This document shows positions 48,074 through 58,674 of a stretch of DNA of 64,000 nucleotides, one piece after another. Within the stretch, counting starts at the first letter, position 1; each line of letters opens with the position of its first letter. The notes under the pieces were generated by a model. The model saw nothing but the letters and a program-made list of their open reading frames with translations, did not search any database and had not been told where the DNA came from. This DNA is from Larix kaempferi (lineage: Eukaryota; Streptophyta; Pinopsida; Pinales; Pinaceae). A program made the translations under genes and the position numbers. Location of the stretch: the NCBI GenBank assembly GCA_027924585.1, contig BSBM01000232.1:28287501-28351500 (forward strand). The letters run 5' to 3'.

Positions 48074-48689
48074 AAGTGTCTGATAAGGTGCATGGACACA
48101 AGATTTAGGTAGCTTTTCCCATCAGTACATGTTTGGGAAAGTTTGCTTCAAATGTAATATTGTTGGATGATCAAAATATTGTAATATAAGGCTTTTTAGC
48201 CAATCTCGGAAGATTCTGAGAGTGAGAGGCATTTTTTTGCCTAAAAGCCTTATTTGAAAACATTGTAATAAAAGACGTTATTACAATTTTTGGGTGCATG
48301 ATCGGCGGTGCCCGACACCCTAAAATTGATCATAAATGCAAACACACCAGTCCAAGAAACAAAAATATAGCCATGGACAAAGCATTGGAGAAGATGAAGA
48401 CAAAGATCCTTTTACGGTTATAGATTGAAACTTTTTGGAGGTCCAAAAAAATCCTTTCAGTGGGGAGATTTGATCCAGAGGATCGTCTCAGTCGAAGAAT
48501 GAAGAAGGAATTCATTTTCTTTGCAGAAGATCAGTCATCGAAGAGCTCACAGAAATATTTCAAATGCAACATGAACGAGGTCAAAAGGACTTCGCATGCA
48601 GAAGAAACTCCAGGTTGAAGTTACGACAGAAAGGAGGATTTCTTCGAGAAATCGTTTGTAAAAGTATTTCATTTGAAATTTCATGAACA
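48074..48689. other. No gene seen; paired hairpin sequence at 48185-48290
   Basis: The stretch at 48186-48256 contains arms around taaggctttttagcc and gcctaaaagcctta, and 48267-48288 contains gtaataaaagacgttattac, so two stem-loops are possible. No coding domain seen. Confidence 0.5.
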
Positions 48690-49402
48690 AACTTTGTAAT
48701 AGAGAATTTGATGTAGATGTGCACATTAATTCTCATTTTATTTTAAAAAAATGAAATTAAAAGGTGAGAGAATCCACCTCATGAGTTAGTTTCCTAAACC
48801 TAAGGGGTGTTGAGATCCTCATGGAGGAAGAAGAGGCCTTTTTCTCCACATACCCCCTTAAGGTGTCTCCTGATCCTACTTTAGGGGATCATGGGAGATA
48901 TTTTATCCTTCACATCGGTGATGAATAATCATCCATGAGGAAGCTATAAAAGCCTCTCATATGGAGAAGGAGGTAGGATTTTGTTGGAGAGATTTTGTAG
49001 TAAGCATTGTGTGAAGGATTTCATCACAAGATCAAATAAACATTTTATTTCATGTGAGATCCTTGGTTCCTCTTAGTAAGGAAGGGAAAGGCATCCCAGG
49101 ATGGGAAAGAGCCACTTGAAGTAAGATCATGCAATTGTACTTATGAAAGATACATATCTTTGAAGGAGATAATAAAGTGACTCAAAGCTCTAATGAGTCT
49201 GGAGACGTAGTTAGGAGGCATGACAAACTCCATTAACAAATATGGTAGGCATATCTTTTTCATATGTGTTTTGTGAAATATTCAATTAGTTGCATATCAG
49301 AATTTGTTTGATTATGCTGATTTCTTTATGATTATTAATAAATTGAGAATTTGATTAAGAATATGTTAATGGAAGGAAAGTAAGTTGTCCATTTTCAAAT
49401 CA
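48690..49402 (+). repeat. Possible LTR preceding a primer-like site
   Basis: The segment has an LTR-like composition: ataaaagcctctcatatgg near 48947, a ggagacgtagttagg stretch near 49201, and it is followed three bases after its apparent end by a tRNA-Met-like primer site. I find no second copy, so the left boundary is a guess. Confidence 0.45.
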
Positions 49403-49405
49403 ATT

Positions 49406-49420
49406 TTGGTATCATAGGTG
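49406..49420 (+). promoter_or_regulatory. Primer-site-like motif
   Basis: ttggtatcataggtg resembles TTGGTATCAGAGC with two changes and sits between the LTR-like segment and a gag-like frame. Confidence 0.5.
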
Positions 49421-49489
49421 TTTTCGATCTGGTTTCATATTTTTTTTTACTTATTTGAGGACATTTGTCATCTCAATTGTAGATCTATA

Positions 49490-50478
49490 ATGGAAAGTCT
49501 ACAAAATAATCCTTCTATTACAGTATATGCAAATATTTGTAGAGATGTAGATTTTCATGAAAGATTTTTCTCTATGGAGAAACAAGTACGAGAAATATAT
49601 AATGAAGGAAAAGAAAGTGTTGAGCTGCGAAGACAAGTGGAAGTATTGGAAAACGAGAAGCAAGAACTTCAATAACAACTCAAAGAGATGAGCGTAAGAT
49701 GCAAATCAAGGAGGAATTTTTAGATAAGTATGAACAAGCCGACAATCTAAGAAGTCCTTCTACAGTAGAAGACAATGGAATTTGCACTTTATGTCCTCAT
49801 GCGGAAGTAGATCACATGGATGTCTCATCTTCTACATCTTCAATCAAACATGAGGATGATACCTCAAAGATAAGAAAGATGTATTTGGATAGATTTGTCC
49901 CTCAGATAAAAGATGAGGTAAGTAATAACCATGTTCATTTAGTTTCTTCTCATTCAAACGTTACTTTGTTTGGGTTCTTTCGAAAAGCATACACGTGGAA
50001 TTGTCATGAAACTCCTAACCAAGATGGGGTTCAATGAAGGAGGTCTTGGTTATTGATGGCCAAGGAATCATATAGCCAATTGAATTTGAGGAACGTCCTC
50101 GATACCAAGGATTGGGATATCAAGAGACAATGTCTAGTGAAATTTCTTGGGAGATTTGAGATTTGTTCCTACTATTTCAAGCGGGGACATTTCGTAGATC
50201 ATTGTTGGGATTTGCATCCAGAATTGAAACCAAAATGGTTTCAACTCCGAGAAGGTAAAAGGAAGGTGTATGCTAATAGTGATTTAGAAACATCAAGTGG
50301 ATCACTAAGAAGAAATGCAGTTAACAAACATCCAAGGTATGATTTTGATAACAATTTTCATAACATGAAAAATGAGATTATCTATTCTTTTTGTGGAAAA
50401 ATGAATCGTCATGTTACGAAATATTGGAAAGTTAAAGCATACAGACGAAGGATGGGTGCAATTAAAAGTAAGCCATGA
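49490..50478 (+). pseudogene. Retroelement gag remnant with damaged zinc knuckle
   Basis: From MESLQNNPSITVYANI the frame has a charged coiled-coil region (REIYNEGKESVELRRQ), a TAA after QELQ, a frame shift, then an acidic stretch (DVSSSTSSIKHEDDTSKIRK) and a TGA at about 50035. The same frame continues to CSYYFKRGHFVDHCWDLHPE, a CCHC knuckle of plant retroelement gag where the second Cys is Tyr, and then to FCGKMNRHVTKYWKVK, a second degenerate knuckle. No pol follows. I call it gag of an LTR element, lineage uncertain. Confidence 0.6.
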
Positions 50479-52137
50479 AAAGACAATATTTCTCTTTGTG
50501 TAAAGCAGGAGGAAGGAAATGTTAGATGTCCACAGTTGTGGAAAGCAATTGCACAGGATCAGTCAAAGAAGGAAAAAAGGATGAGGCTTGTTTGTCCAAA
50601 GTCAATGAGCAGCACTCGTTTGATTGGTTAGGTAAGATGTGGGTGTCTTTCCTGCATAATTAAAATATTTATGGATAAATATTTTGTTTTCTATAGTGCT
50701 GCCCTCCTATTATTTTCACTTTCATGTAATCTCTTGCAATAAAATAATGCTACTCAGAGCTTAGTGTGAAAAATGCATATTAGCGTTGTGCAAAGAAGAA
50801 ATGAGGACTATTCCAGTGAGATAATATAATCATGGTTTTTGTAAGCTATGGTTTTCTATAGAGAAGATCTGTATGGAGGCATGAAATTTCTGCTAAAGAG
50901 GCTAACTTGCACCGTCAATAAAAAAAAACAAAGGCACTTTTGTAACTGAACATTCCATGCAATTAGTAGAAGATCCGTGAAGAAGGATGTTATAGGTCAA
51001 ATCTGCACTTCTCTGTCTGTGATCACATTGCCTTGTCGATCACACAAAAGAACACTATGGATGGAAGAGTTAGATTAATCTTAGATGAATTGAGTGCTAA
51101 AATCCCACATCTTCAGCTAAAACACCCTATTTTTCTACATATTTCATGGAAAAGCCGCGATTCTTGGTATTGATATCTAGCGGGTCATGTGCGGGTTCTA
51201 ATGATGATAACCCGCACACATCAGTTAAAATATATGCTCGAGTTTCCAAGAGAGTTACCCACAGACCATGTGCAGGTTTCCTAGTGTCATACCCACGGAC
51301 ATCTTAAGATGAAATTGAAAAATATATTAAGAATACGAATTGGGATTAGTTGAGTTTGGTATTGTAACTCCCCCAACTTCCCAATTCAACTGCCTCACGC
51401 ATCTAACTTCCCGCCTTGGCCATAAATACAAGGGGAATCCATGAGGAAGGGTCCAAATAGAGAAAAGATCTATTATTATGCTGAAGGAATTTCTATTCAA
51501 GAGAGGAGCAGGAGCCCAGAACTTGGTTGCAGAAGTGCTTGGAACAAGATCAGGTATATCAGTTGTATTTTGTTGCATTTCCTTGACAATAAATATCTGG
51601 ATATTCTTCCCGTCCCAATTAAATGTCAATTTTATTGGATGTTTGATTATAATTAATGTTATATTGTCTTTTCAATATCATTATATGTTTATAGTCAAAT
51701 CATTTTGAGGAAGGTTTGTCAATTTTGCAGGTATATTGTTGTCGAGATTGGGATAAAGCTAGTACCAACCTCCATAAATAAGGTACTCTTTCTCAAACCC
51801 TAATATCACTTGTTTACAGTAATTAACGTGAAACCCTAATATATTTATCTGTCATCCCCATGTACGTTGATAACATCCATCCCCTGCTATAGGGTATAAT
51901 CCTTAACAATAGAACTGGTGACTCCCAATAAGCATATCTAAAGCTTAATACAAATTTGATCACTATTTGACAAAGATTTCCCACAGATCCAACTGATAGA
52001 AGAATTAAGGCAAATAAAAAACCACAGTCTTCAATGTCAAAACCAAGCAGTGAGATAACTAGAAGTTGCTTTCTCACTCACAAAACCACGACAAGGTAGG
52101 TATCACATCCCCTGTCGTGAGAGAGTGAGGGTTGATC
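50479..52137. other. No identified gene
   Basis: There is a perfect 10-base inverted repeat at 51188-51218. A TATA-like cataaatacaag lies at about 51421 after a pyrimidine-rich stretch, followed by donor-like gatcaggtat at 51548-51557 and acceptor-like ttttgcagg at about 51724, so a small transcribed unit is conceivable. No protein domain can be seen. The left part may be the interior of the minus-strand element whose LTR is at 52152. Confidence 0.4.
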
Positions 52138-52151
52138 CCACTCAGATACCA
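52138..52151 (-). promoter_or_regulatory. Primer binding site, minus strand
   Basis: On the minus strand TGGTATCTGAGTGG abuts an LTR end. It is close to the tRNA-Met primer site. Confidence 0.6.
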
Positions 52152-52450
52152 TGAAGACGTATCAGAAGTACTTGTTTGAATTATAAAGAATTAGGGATAT
52201 TTATACAAGTGAAATAGGCCCAGTGATAGTTGTCACAACTGAGAAAATGAGAGTTCCTATGTGATCTTACAACTCACAATAGCTGGTTGAGTTGGAAATA
52301 CCAACACCAATAGTGGATACTACATGGAGCTCACTACAGCATTATGTGGCTTGAATGGGCAGCTTGAAATCATAAATGAGTAGATCATTCACTGTTTTAA
52401 TCTCCCATTCACAATTCCATAGAAAAGTATGAATGTTTTTAATATCTTCA
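52152..52450 (-). repeat. Short LTR, minus strand
   Basis: About 300 bases with 6-base inverted ends (TGAAGA and TCTTCA) and a primer site at the expected end. A minus-strand TATA-like cttgtataaatatccc lies at about 52194-52209. The partner LTR was not found to the left, so the element is truncated or rearranged. Confidence 0.55.
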
Positions 52451-53324
52451 GGATGACATTGATCTGCAGAGCATGACTACTTTACTCAAACACCAATTTG
52501 CATTTCAAAATGATTTTGTTATTTTTAATTCTCTTTTAAATTGTAACATGTTGGTGTTGGTGTTTGGGAGAAGAATCAAATTTCCTTTACAATATTTATG
52601 CTAGAATTGTACCTAGCTTTATTTGTGAGATTGAAGTAGAGTTCTATGCATCCATCTAATTGTTTGGTAAAGATAATCTTTAATAATACACAAGCACAAA
52701 AATTGTATTTCTCAATCACCATTTTCCATGGGATTCATTCAATAACATATATGATAAAATAACTCTATTTATGGGTAGATTTTGATGTAAAAAATAATGT
52801 ACTAAATTCAGTAAACAATACCAAATGTTTTACACAAATGGAAGTTATAAAATTGGATATAGTCACATGTATACAATTTGAGGATTTTGATCTAGTTGAT
52901 CTCCAGTTTATGGTTGAACCCATCTATGGTTTAGTGGGTGGATGATCATACAAAACAAAAAAAGTTTGAACCCTAATTGATGTAGAACCCATAACTGTTG
53001 TGATTTATTCGTTATCTATGGTTTAGTGTATGGACGACCATACGAAGAACCAAAGTTTGAACCCAAGGACTGATGTCACCAAAATTGCCCACATTTGAAT
53101 ATTCTTGGCCAGAAAATGTAAACAGAGGAAAACTAAATCATCATATAAATATTACCCCATTTGAATGGAGAATTGACATACAAATTTTCCAAAATTAATT
53201 AATGCAAGTGCATTACATAAGCACATGCATCGAATATTCAACCCTCCTTTAAGCATCATCCACGAGCGACAAATCTAAGGATCTTGTGATAGATCAACCC
53301 ATCTATAGGCATATCAAACCAAGC
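52451..53324. repeat. Intergenic with a 92-bp spaced duplication
   Basis: The block atctatggtttagtg plus catac and aagtttgaaccc occurs at 52922-52972 and 53014-53074. Nothing else is recognised, and there are no coding domains. Confidence 0.6.
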
Positions 53325-53599
53325 ATTCTACACACTCATACATTTTTTTTCCAAAAGAAAAAATATGTAACTTGGTTATTATGATATAACTGGTTACATC
53401 TGGATAGACATGAATCTACCTGGGTAGCACTGCATAAAGACAGAAAACAAAGTTTCGATAAACACTAAAAACGAAGACTGGGAGCGGCTCTAACTTGAAC
53501 AATGTAGATTCAATAGAATGACGATGTGACCAAAAGTCTGAAAGAAACCAATAACTGGAGAAGATCGCTGATCTGAAGGACGATTGATAAAAAGTCAAG

Positions 53600-53900
53600 A
53601 AATAAGACTACTTGTTGCAAATAGAACCTTCAAAACGTTAAAATGCTTCCTTGATCAACTAGATGCTCATCCATAAATTCGCTGAAGGATAAGAAACCAT
53701 CCATCGTCCCCAAAGCCAGTTTGGATAAGTGGTCTGCATCCGAGTTTGCTTCTCAATAAAATGATGACAATGTAGCCAGTCAAAAGAACCTCTAAGGCGG
53801 GACACCTCCTCCATCCATGGCTCAAGAAGCAAGGTTTTGATGTGGTGACCGCCATTGAACCAGTTGATCACCACCTAGGAGTCTCCATATATATTCAAGG
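53600..53900 (-). pseudogene. LINE RNase H, C-terminal part
   Basis: On the minus strand IYGDS is followed by a TAG, VVINWFNGGHHIKTLLLEPW and MEEVSRLRGSFDWLHCHHF. After a one-base deletion the frame continues with EANSDADHLSKLALG, the conserved R-x-x-N-x-x-AD-x-L-x-K region of plant LINE RNase H. It ends near 53600. YGDS holds one of the catalytic Asp residues, and DADHLS the last. Confidence 0.85.
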
Positions 53901-53910
53901 AAGAGGTTTC

Positions 53911-54470
53911 AGAGGGTTGGGATTTTGTTTCTTGTACAGATCGACGGAAGAGGGCCTTAAACACACCTTCCTGCATTGCAGTTTTGTCATCGAGGTTTGG
54001 CAATTTATTCAGGGTTGGCTATCTCTTCCTACTGAGTGGAAGGGGACGGACTTAGTCGACAGTTTTTGTGGCTGGTTTTCTCTTTTTGGTTACAAAAACA
54101 CCCTTCCCCTCTTCCTGATCAATGGCATATGGAAATCTCGTAACGCGAGTATTTTTTATGACTCCAAACCATCGGTGCTAGCCACTGCCTTTAGAATTAT
54201 ACATCTGTGGAAAGGCTATCCTGAACCTTTAAACAGACTTAAGGTACATCAGATTGCTGCTCCTTTGTTAGATGAAGGCTCAATACATGGTTTCTTTGAT
54301 GGGGCCTCCCAGAGGGGCGTTTGTGGAGCCGAGATTGTGCTTTTTGTTAGGCGAAATCATCGTATTAATTTACAAGTTGGCATCGGTGATGGAGATGGTC
54401 TTAAAGATGAGCTCTTAGCTTTACGTTGTCTGTTGTGGTTTTCTCTCTGGAGAGGTTACTCTTCCTTGAA
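53911..54470 (+). pseudogene. LINE zinc-finger and RNase H N-terminal part (inverted segment)
   Basis: The plus-strand frame reads EGLKHTFLHCSFVIEVWQFI, the zf-RVT type motif after plant LINE reverse transcriptase, then GIWKSRNASIFYDSKPS and the RNase H start HGFFDGASQRGVCGAEIVLF and LKDELLALRCLLWFSLWRGY. It breaks off at SLK, exactly where the minus-strand part resumes. Upstream RT motifs are absent, so the insertion is 5-truncated. Confidence 0.85.
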
Positions 54471-54489
54471 ATTCTACACACTCATACAT

Positions 54490-55404
54490 CACAAACGTTG
54501 CAATGGCATTATTTATATTATCCATATTATTAATGTAAGTTGATATCTATAACATAAATTATTAGAGTATTGGATCGAAATGAAGGGCACTTGGCGCTAA
54601 TGTTTTTAATAATTATCAGCAACCATAAGATTAAAACTTTCATTCAAGTTAATTATTTAAATATTAATCTTCGATATAGAAATTTAATCATTCATTTTTC
54701 AATTATTTAAAAAATGTGACACCCCACCCTATTATGAAATAAATAAGCCTATCATGAAATAACTTATCACATAATAAATTTTTTAAGTTAAGAAGGATTT
54801 TATAATATTTATATTTTTAAATTATTAATTTGATATCACATTGACTATGTGCAAATGCAAGTTGACCCATAGTTGTTATTCCAAGAAAATCATATAGCCT
54901 AAAATAACCTACTATGTCCCCTTGGGGGCACAACGATTGATTGCCTCATGTATTTCATTGTATTATAGCAGGAGTAGAGTAGTTTTGTTGGCGACCTATT
55001 TTGTTAAGTTTGTACAAAGTTGTAGCATAGTGTATTGTCTGTAAGTTGTTGGCTGGGTGAATATTATCCTGTCCCGAAGTCAAGTGGTCTAGGGGGTTAT
55101 AAGTGGGTAAACATTAACTTGTTTCCTTACATCCAAGGAAGACAGCTTTTAGCCAATGAAAAGAGAAGCAAAATGGGTTATTATTGAATGATTTTTTTCT
55201 ATTATGTAAATATTTTCTAAATTTTGTATTATTTTATTTTAATATTAATTATGATGTTAAGTATTTTTTTAATAAATAAATTTAGGTATATATTAAATTT
55301 AAATATAGTTTTGAGGTTAGTTTAATTAAATAAACCCAAGTTAACATGGATCTTTGGATGATAAGTTAGTTTGAGAACGTCAATTGAAAATTGAAGCTCG
55401 GTAC
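54490..55404. other. Intergenic, no gene seen
   Basis: Very AT-rich sequence. No domain, terminal repeat or RNA gene is supported. Confidence 0.6.
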
Positions 55405-55615
55405 AGTCTGAATGGGCCTAACAGTTAAGAGCATGTATTTCTTCCTAGGAGATCATAGGTTCAAATCTGGAGGGGGGTAGGGTATGTACACCTCTGTAGA
55501 CTTTAGCGGTTAAATCGTTGCGCAGAGGCAGGTCCATTTTCCCACAAACAAGGGGTCTCGTACACCAAATTGGTGTCTCACTTGGCGGTGACCTTAAAAA
55601 TATATTATTATTATT
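55405..55615 (+). mobile_element. Candidate tRNA-derived SINE
   Basis: An A-box-like tgggcctaacagttaag (55413-55429) and a B-box-like ggttcaaatct (55458-55468) are spaced as in a tRNA promoter. A tRNA-unrelated body follows, ending in a tattattattatt tail at about 55602-55614. No clear target duplication found. It is not a functional tRNA gene, because the arms do not pair into a cloverleaf. Confidence 0.55.
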
Positions 55616-55643
55616 AATTCCAATAGCCTAAATATATTTCAAG

Positions 55644-56117
55644 TTGAATAATTCTAGTCAAAACTTTAAAAGAGTTGCTCAGTCATCAATTATTGAGATT
55701 GAAAATCCAAGTACATCGTCATGTCTAATTACTAACATGGCCTCTCCCACCATATATATTCTTCCTCTAACCAAGGGTTCTTCCTCTAAACATGAGAAAG
55801 ATCATACAAAAATTTGGCAAAGAAAGACAGAAAAACTAAGCCAAGAAGAATGTGATCTGGCCTTACATGCCCAAAGCAAAAGAGGTCAGTGGTATATTGA
55901 TAATGGATGCTCCAAACATATGATAGGAGATAAGGGCAAATTTATAGATCTTAAAAAGGAAAAAGGAAGCAGCATTTACTTTGGACATGATGGCTCTACC
56001 AAAATTCTTGGGAAAGGCATAGTGAGTGTTGGGAATGAAAAGGCTAGAGCAGAAAATGTCTTGCTTATAGAAAATATGAAGCATAAACTTCTCATCGTTA
56101 GCCAAATGTGTGATTAA
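55644..56117 (+). pseudogene. Copia protease fragment, first copy
   Basis: The frame reads QWYIDNGCSKHMIGDKGKF, then YFGHDGSTKILGKG and ENVLLIENMKHKLL. This is the Copia protease core with following linker (consensus WYLDSGCSRHMTGDKSKF); the catalytic D-S-G is D-N-G. It ends in TAA after QMCD. It is part of a tandem duplication, and no RT lies near it. Confidence 0.8.
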
Positions 56118-57064
56118 GGGCACATCCTGTTGGTATTTGTGTTTTTGAGAAAAGAAAGCATGATAAATCATGGTTGGTCCAACTAGCCATTAGAACCAAG
56201 AGAAAAGTTAGTGAAGTAGTGGAGAAATGACCATTAGATATGGATAGAATCTTCACATGGGAAAATATGAATTTTTTTCCACTTGGTTTTTATGATGTTC
56301 TCATTGGAATGGATTAGATGGAAGTGTTGGAATATTTAGCAGTACTGAGAGGGGGGGGGTGAATCAATACTCGATAGATTATAGTCAATTTTTACTTAAC
56401 ATGGCCTCTCCCACCATATATATTCTTCCTCTAACCAAGGGTTCTTCCTCTAAACATGAGAAAGATCATACAAAAATTTGGCAAAGAAAGACAAAAAAAC
56501 TAAGCCAAGAAGAATGTGATCTGGCCTTACATGCCCAAAGCAAAAGAGGTCAGTGGTATATTGATAATGGATGCTCCAAACATATGATAGGAGATAAGGG
56601 AAAATTTATAGATCTTAAAAAGGAAAAAGGAAGCAGTGTTTACTTTGGACATGATGGCTCTACCAAAATTCTTGGGAAAGGCATAGTGAGTGTTGGGAAT
56701 GAAAAGGCTAGAGCAGAAAATGTCTTGCTTATAGAAAATATGAAGCATAAACTTCTCAGTGTTAGTCGAATGTGTGATTAAGGGCACATCCTATTGGTAT
56801 TTGTGTTTTTGAGAAAAGAAAGCATGATAAATCATGGTTGGTCCAACTAGCCATTAGAACCGAGAGAAAATTTAGTTAAGTAGTGGAGAAATGACCATTA
56901 GATATGGATAGAATCTTCACATGGGAAAATATGAATTTTTTTCCACTTGGTTTTTATGATGTCCTCATTGGAATAGATTAGATGGAAGTGTTGGAATATT
57001 TAGCAGTACTGAGAGAGGGGGGTGAATCAATACTCGATAGATTATAGTCAATTTTTACTTAAAA
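55737..57064 (+). repeat. 664-bp tandem duplication
   Basis: The unit from atggcctctcccaccat at 55737 repeats at 56401. Differences are few. It carries the protease fragment, a Gypsy-like FFPLGFYDVLIGMD end at about 56268 and 56931, and the first 75 bases of the LTR that starts TGTTGGAATATT (56326 and 56989). The LTR therefore inserted before the duplication took place. Confidence 0.9.
56401..56781 (+). pseudogene. Copia protease fragment, second copy
   Basis: It is the same protein text as the first copy with minor changes (VYFGHDG, LLSVSRMCD). Its upstream 14 codons differ because the left edge of the repeat is the LTR start and not the original element sequence. Confidence 0.8.
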
Positions 57065-58559
57065 CACTTGGCTACAATCACATAATAAACCTCTATAAGC
57101 ACCAACTTACAAACTAGGCATTGACCTGTCAAATGGATGAGGACACCAATCCTCTTGAGCACCAACTCAATTATGCAAGCACCAACCTGCTAATGGTGAA
57201 GGCACCAACCTTCAATGTAAGCACCGATTTACACAATTTCAAGAATCAATTTGTAGCAAGACCCAACTTGCAACCAACATACACCTCTCTACCAAGGACA
57301 CCAATCCTTCCCAAGCACCACCCTACCACCCTAAAATGAATATGTAAACGTGTAGTATACAGACACAAAGATGTATATTTTCTTTTATGTTGCACACACC
57401 ATCAACACATTTTCAATACATTTGATCAAAGTTCATCGAAACAACACCTTTGCAGATCTCAATCACAAAGTATTTGAGCTGCTCTTCATTTGAGCACAAC
57501 AAATATGTTATTCCTATAGATTCCACATCTATACACAATGTTGTTCCTCTTCATCAATATCTCAAACAATCTTGTAGTTTCCACGGTATTCAACTCTGTC
57601 TCATATTGTTTATACTTCTATATTCCATCCCTTCAATACACAGAGTTTCATCAAATTAATCTAATTCCTCCCCCCCTCCCAAAAAAAGAAAAAACAATCT
57701 CAAGTTTAGCTTTGATCTTCAAAACTCCAAAAATATTAGAGAGAATGAGTGCTATGCAATGTTTTCCATAAAGTGAATATACCCCGCAACTAGAGACATG
57801 TCTGGCGATCTTAGAGAGATATGTATCTTGTAATTACCATCACTTCCACACAGTTTGAGAATTTACACTCAAACCCATATCTTTCTAGGAATTTAGGAAT
57901 TCAAGATGCCTCTTTATGAGATTGATTAATAGACAATGCATTCAATCAATGAAAACATGCCCCTATGATCTTAGATAAATAATCATATGATGCAATGTAG
58001 GACTATCCTCTACGATTTCAAAAACCAAGATTGAACTCAGAACACAATATCTAAATTAATTCATGAAAGAGAATACCCTTGTGATTTGAGAGTGAGCATA
58101 AATATACTTTGCAATATCCATTATTCCACATGATCTTGCAAACAAAATTCCCATACTAGCAAGCCTCAATAGAAGAACTGTCCAATTTATTTCAATCATA
58201 GAGAAATCCACACCTTCACGATTTCTGCACACAAGCACAATTCCTTCAACTTGAAAACAATATTTCAAACTTGTGGCCAATTCACCTTTATCACTATCAT
58301 TGAAGCCTATAATAGAATCCCCATGACATTTCTCAAATCAAATTCACATCAAACTCGGACCACAATTTTGGAGAGTTCTCTCTCACACATCTACACACAT
58401 TCTCATCAAATCGATCTTCTATTTATACCCATCATGCTCAAAGGCATGTAGGCCCAATCGATTTAAGTCATTATGATCCAACCATTGTGTGAGGGTGCTT
58501 AAATGATTTCAACGCTCATTGTAGACCCATCATGGAAACATGCTTTTGGCTTCCCAACA
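56989..58559 (-). repeat. LTR on the minus strand, related to Copia-A LTR
   Basis: On the minus strand it begins TGTTGGGAAGCC at 58559 and ends ATATTCCAACA at 56989. It has a minus-strand TATA-like gggtataaatagaag at about 58408-58422, a gcaccaac series at 57098-57320 that mirrors the ggtgcttcc series of Copia-A, and the C-rich cccccctctcagt block near its end, as in Copia-A. The flanking five bases (GGAAG and CGCCT) do not match, so the boundaries or the flanks have been altered. Small open frames inside it are not supported as genes. Confidence 0.6.
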
Positions 58560-58674
58560 CGCCTCCTTTGCTCAGCAATTTCATCGTTTCATGCATTTTC
58601 ATGAGCTTACCAGTGATAATGGTGTGGTCTTCAATTTGGTTGTACAGATACTGAGGAGTTCCACACATGATGAT

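Larger units (their letters stand above)
53344..54470 (-). mobile_element. L1-type LINE insertion with 5-prime inversion
   Basis: Identical 19-base target duplications, ATTCTACACACTCATACAT, flank it at 53325-53343 and 54471-54489. The 3-prime end is at the left: a T-run at 53344-53350 is the minus-strand poly(A) tail. The minus-strand part (53344 to about 53900) codes the end of the RNase H domain. The plus-strand part (about 53911-54470) codes the preceding segment, so it is inverted relative to the rest. The two parts meet at a shared ctcttccttgaa. This is the signature of a 5-truncated, twin-primed LINE. Confidence 0.9.

Noticed and set aside
48186-48290. Helitron 3-prime terminal hairpin
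   Set aside because: Stem-loops exist near the chimeric fragments, but arms are imperfect and I found no CTRR end with adjacent TC start and no AT target evidence; left as a simple hairpin.
51441-51708. Small gene with TATA, donor and acceptor-like sites
   Set aside because: Frames are short and without domain text; promoter and splice motifs this weak occur by chance. Mentioned only as a possibility in the gap entry.
55413-55468. Functional tRNA gene
   Set aside because: A and B boxes are present but acceptor and other arms do not pair; better read as a SINE head.
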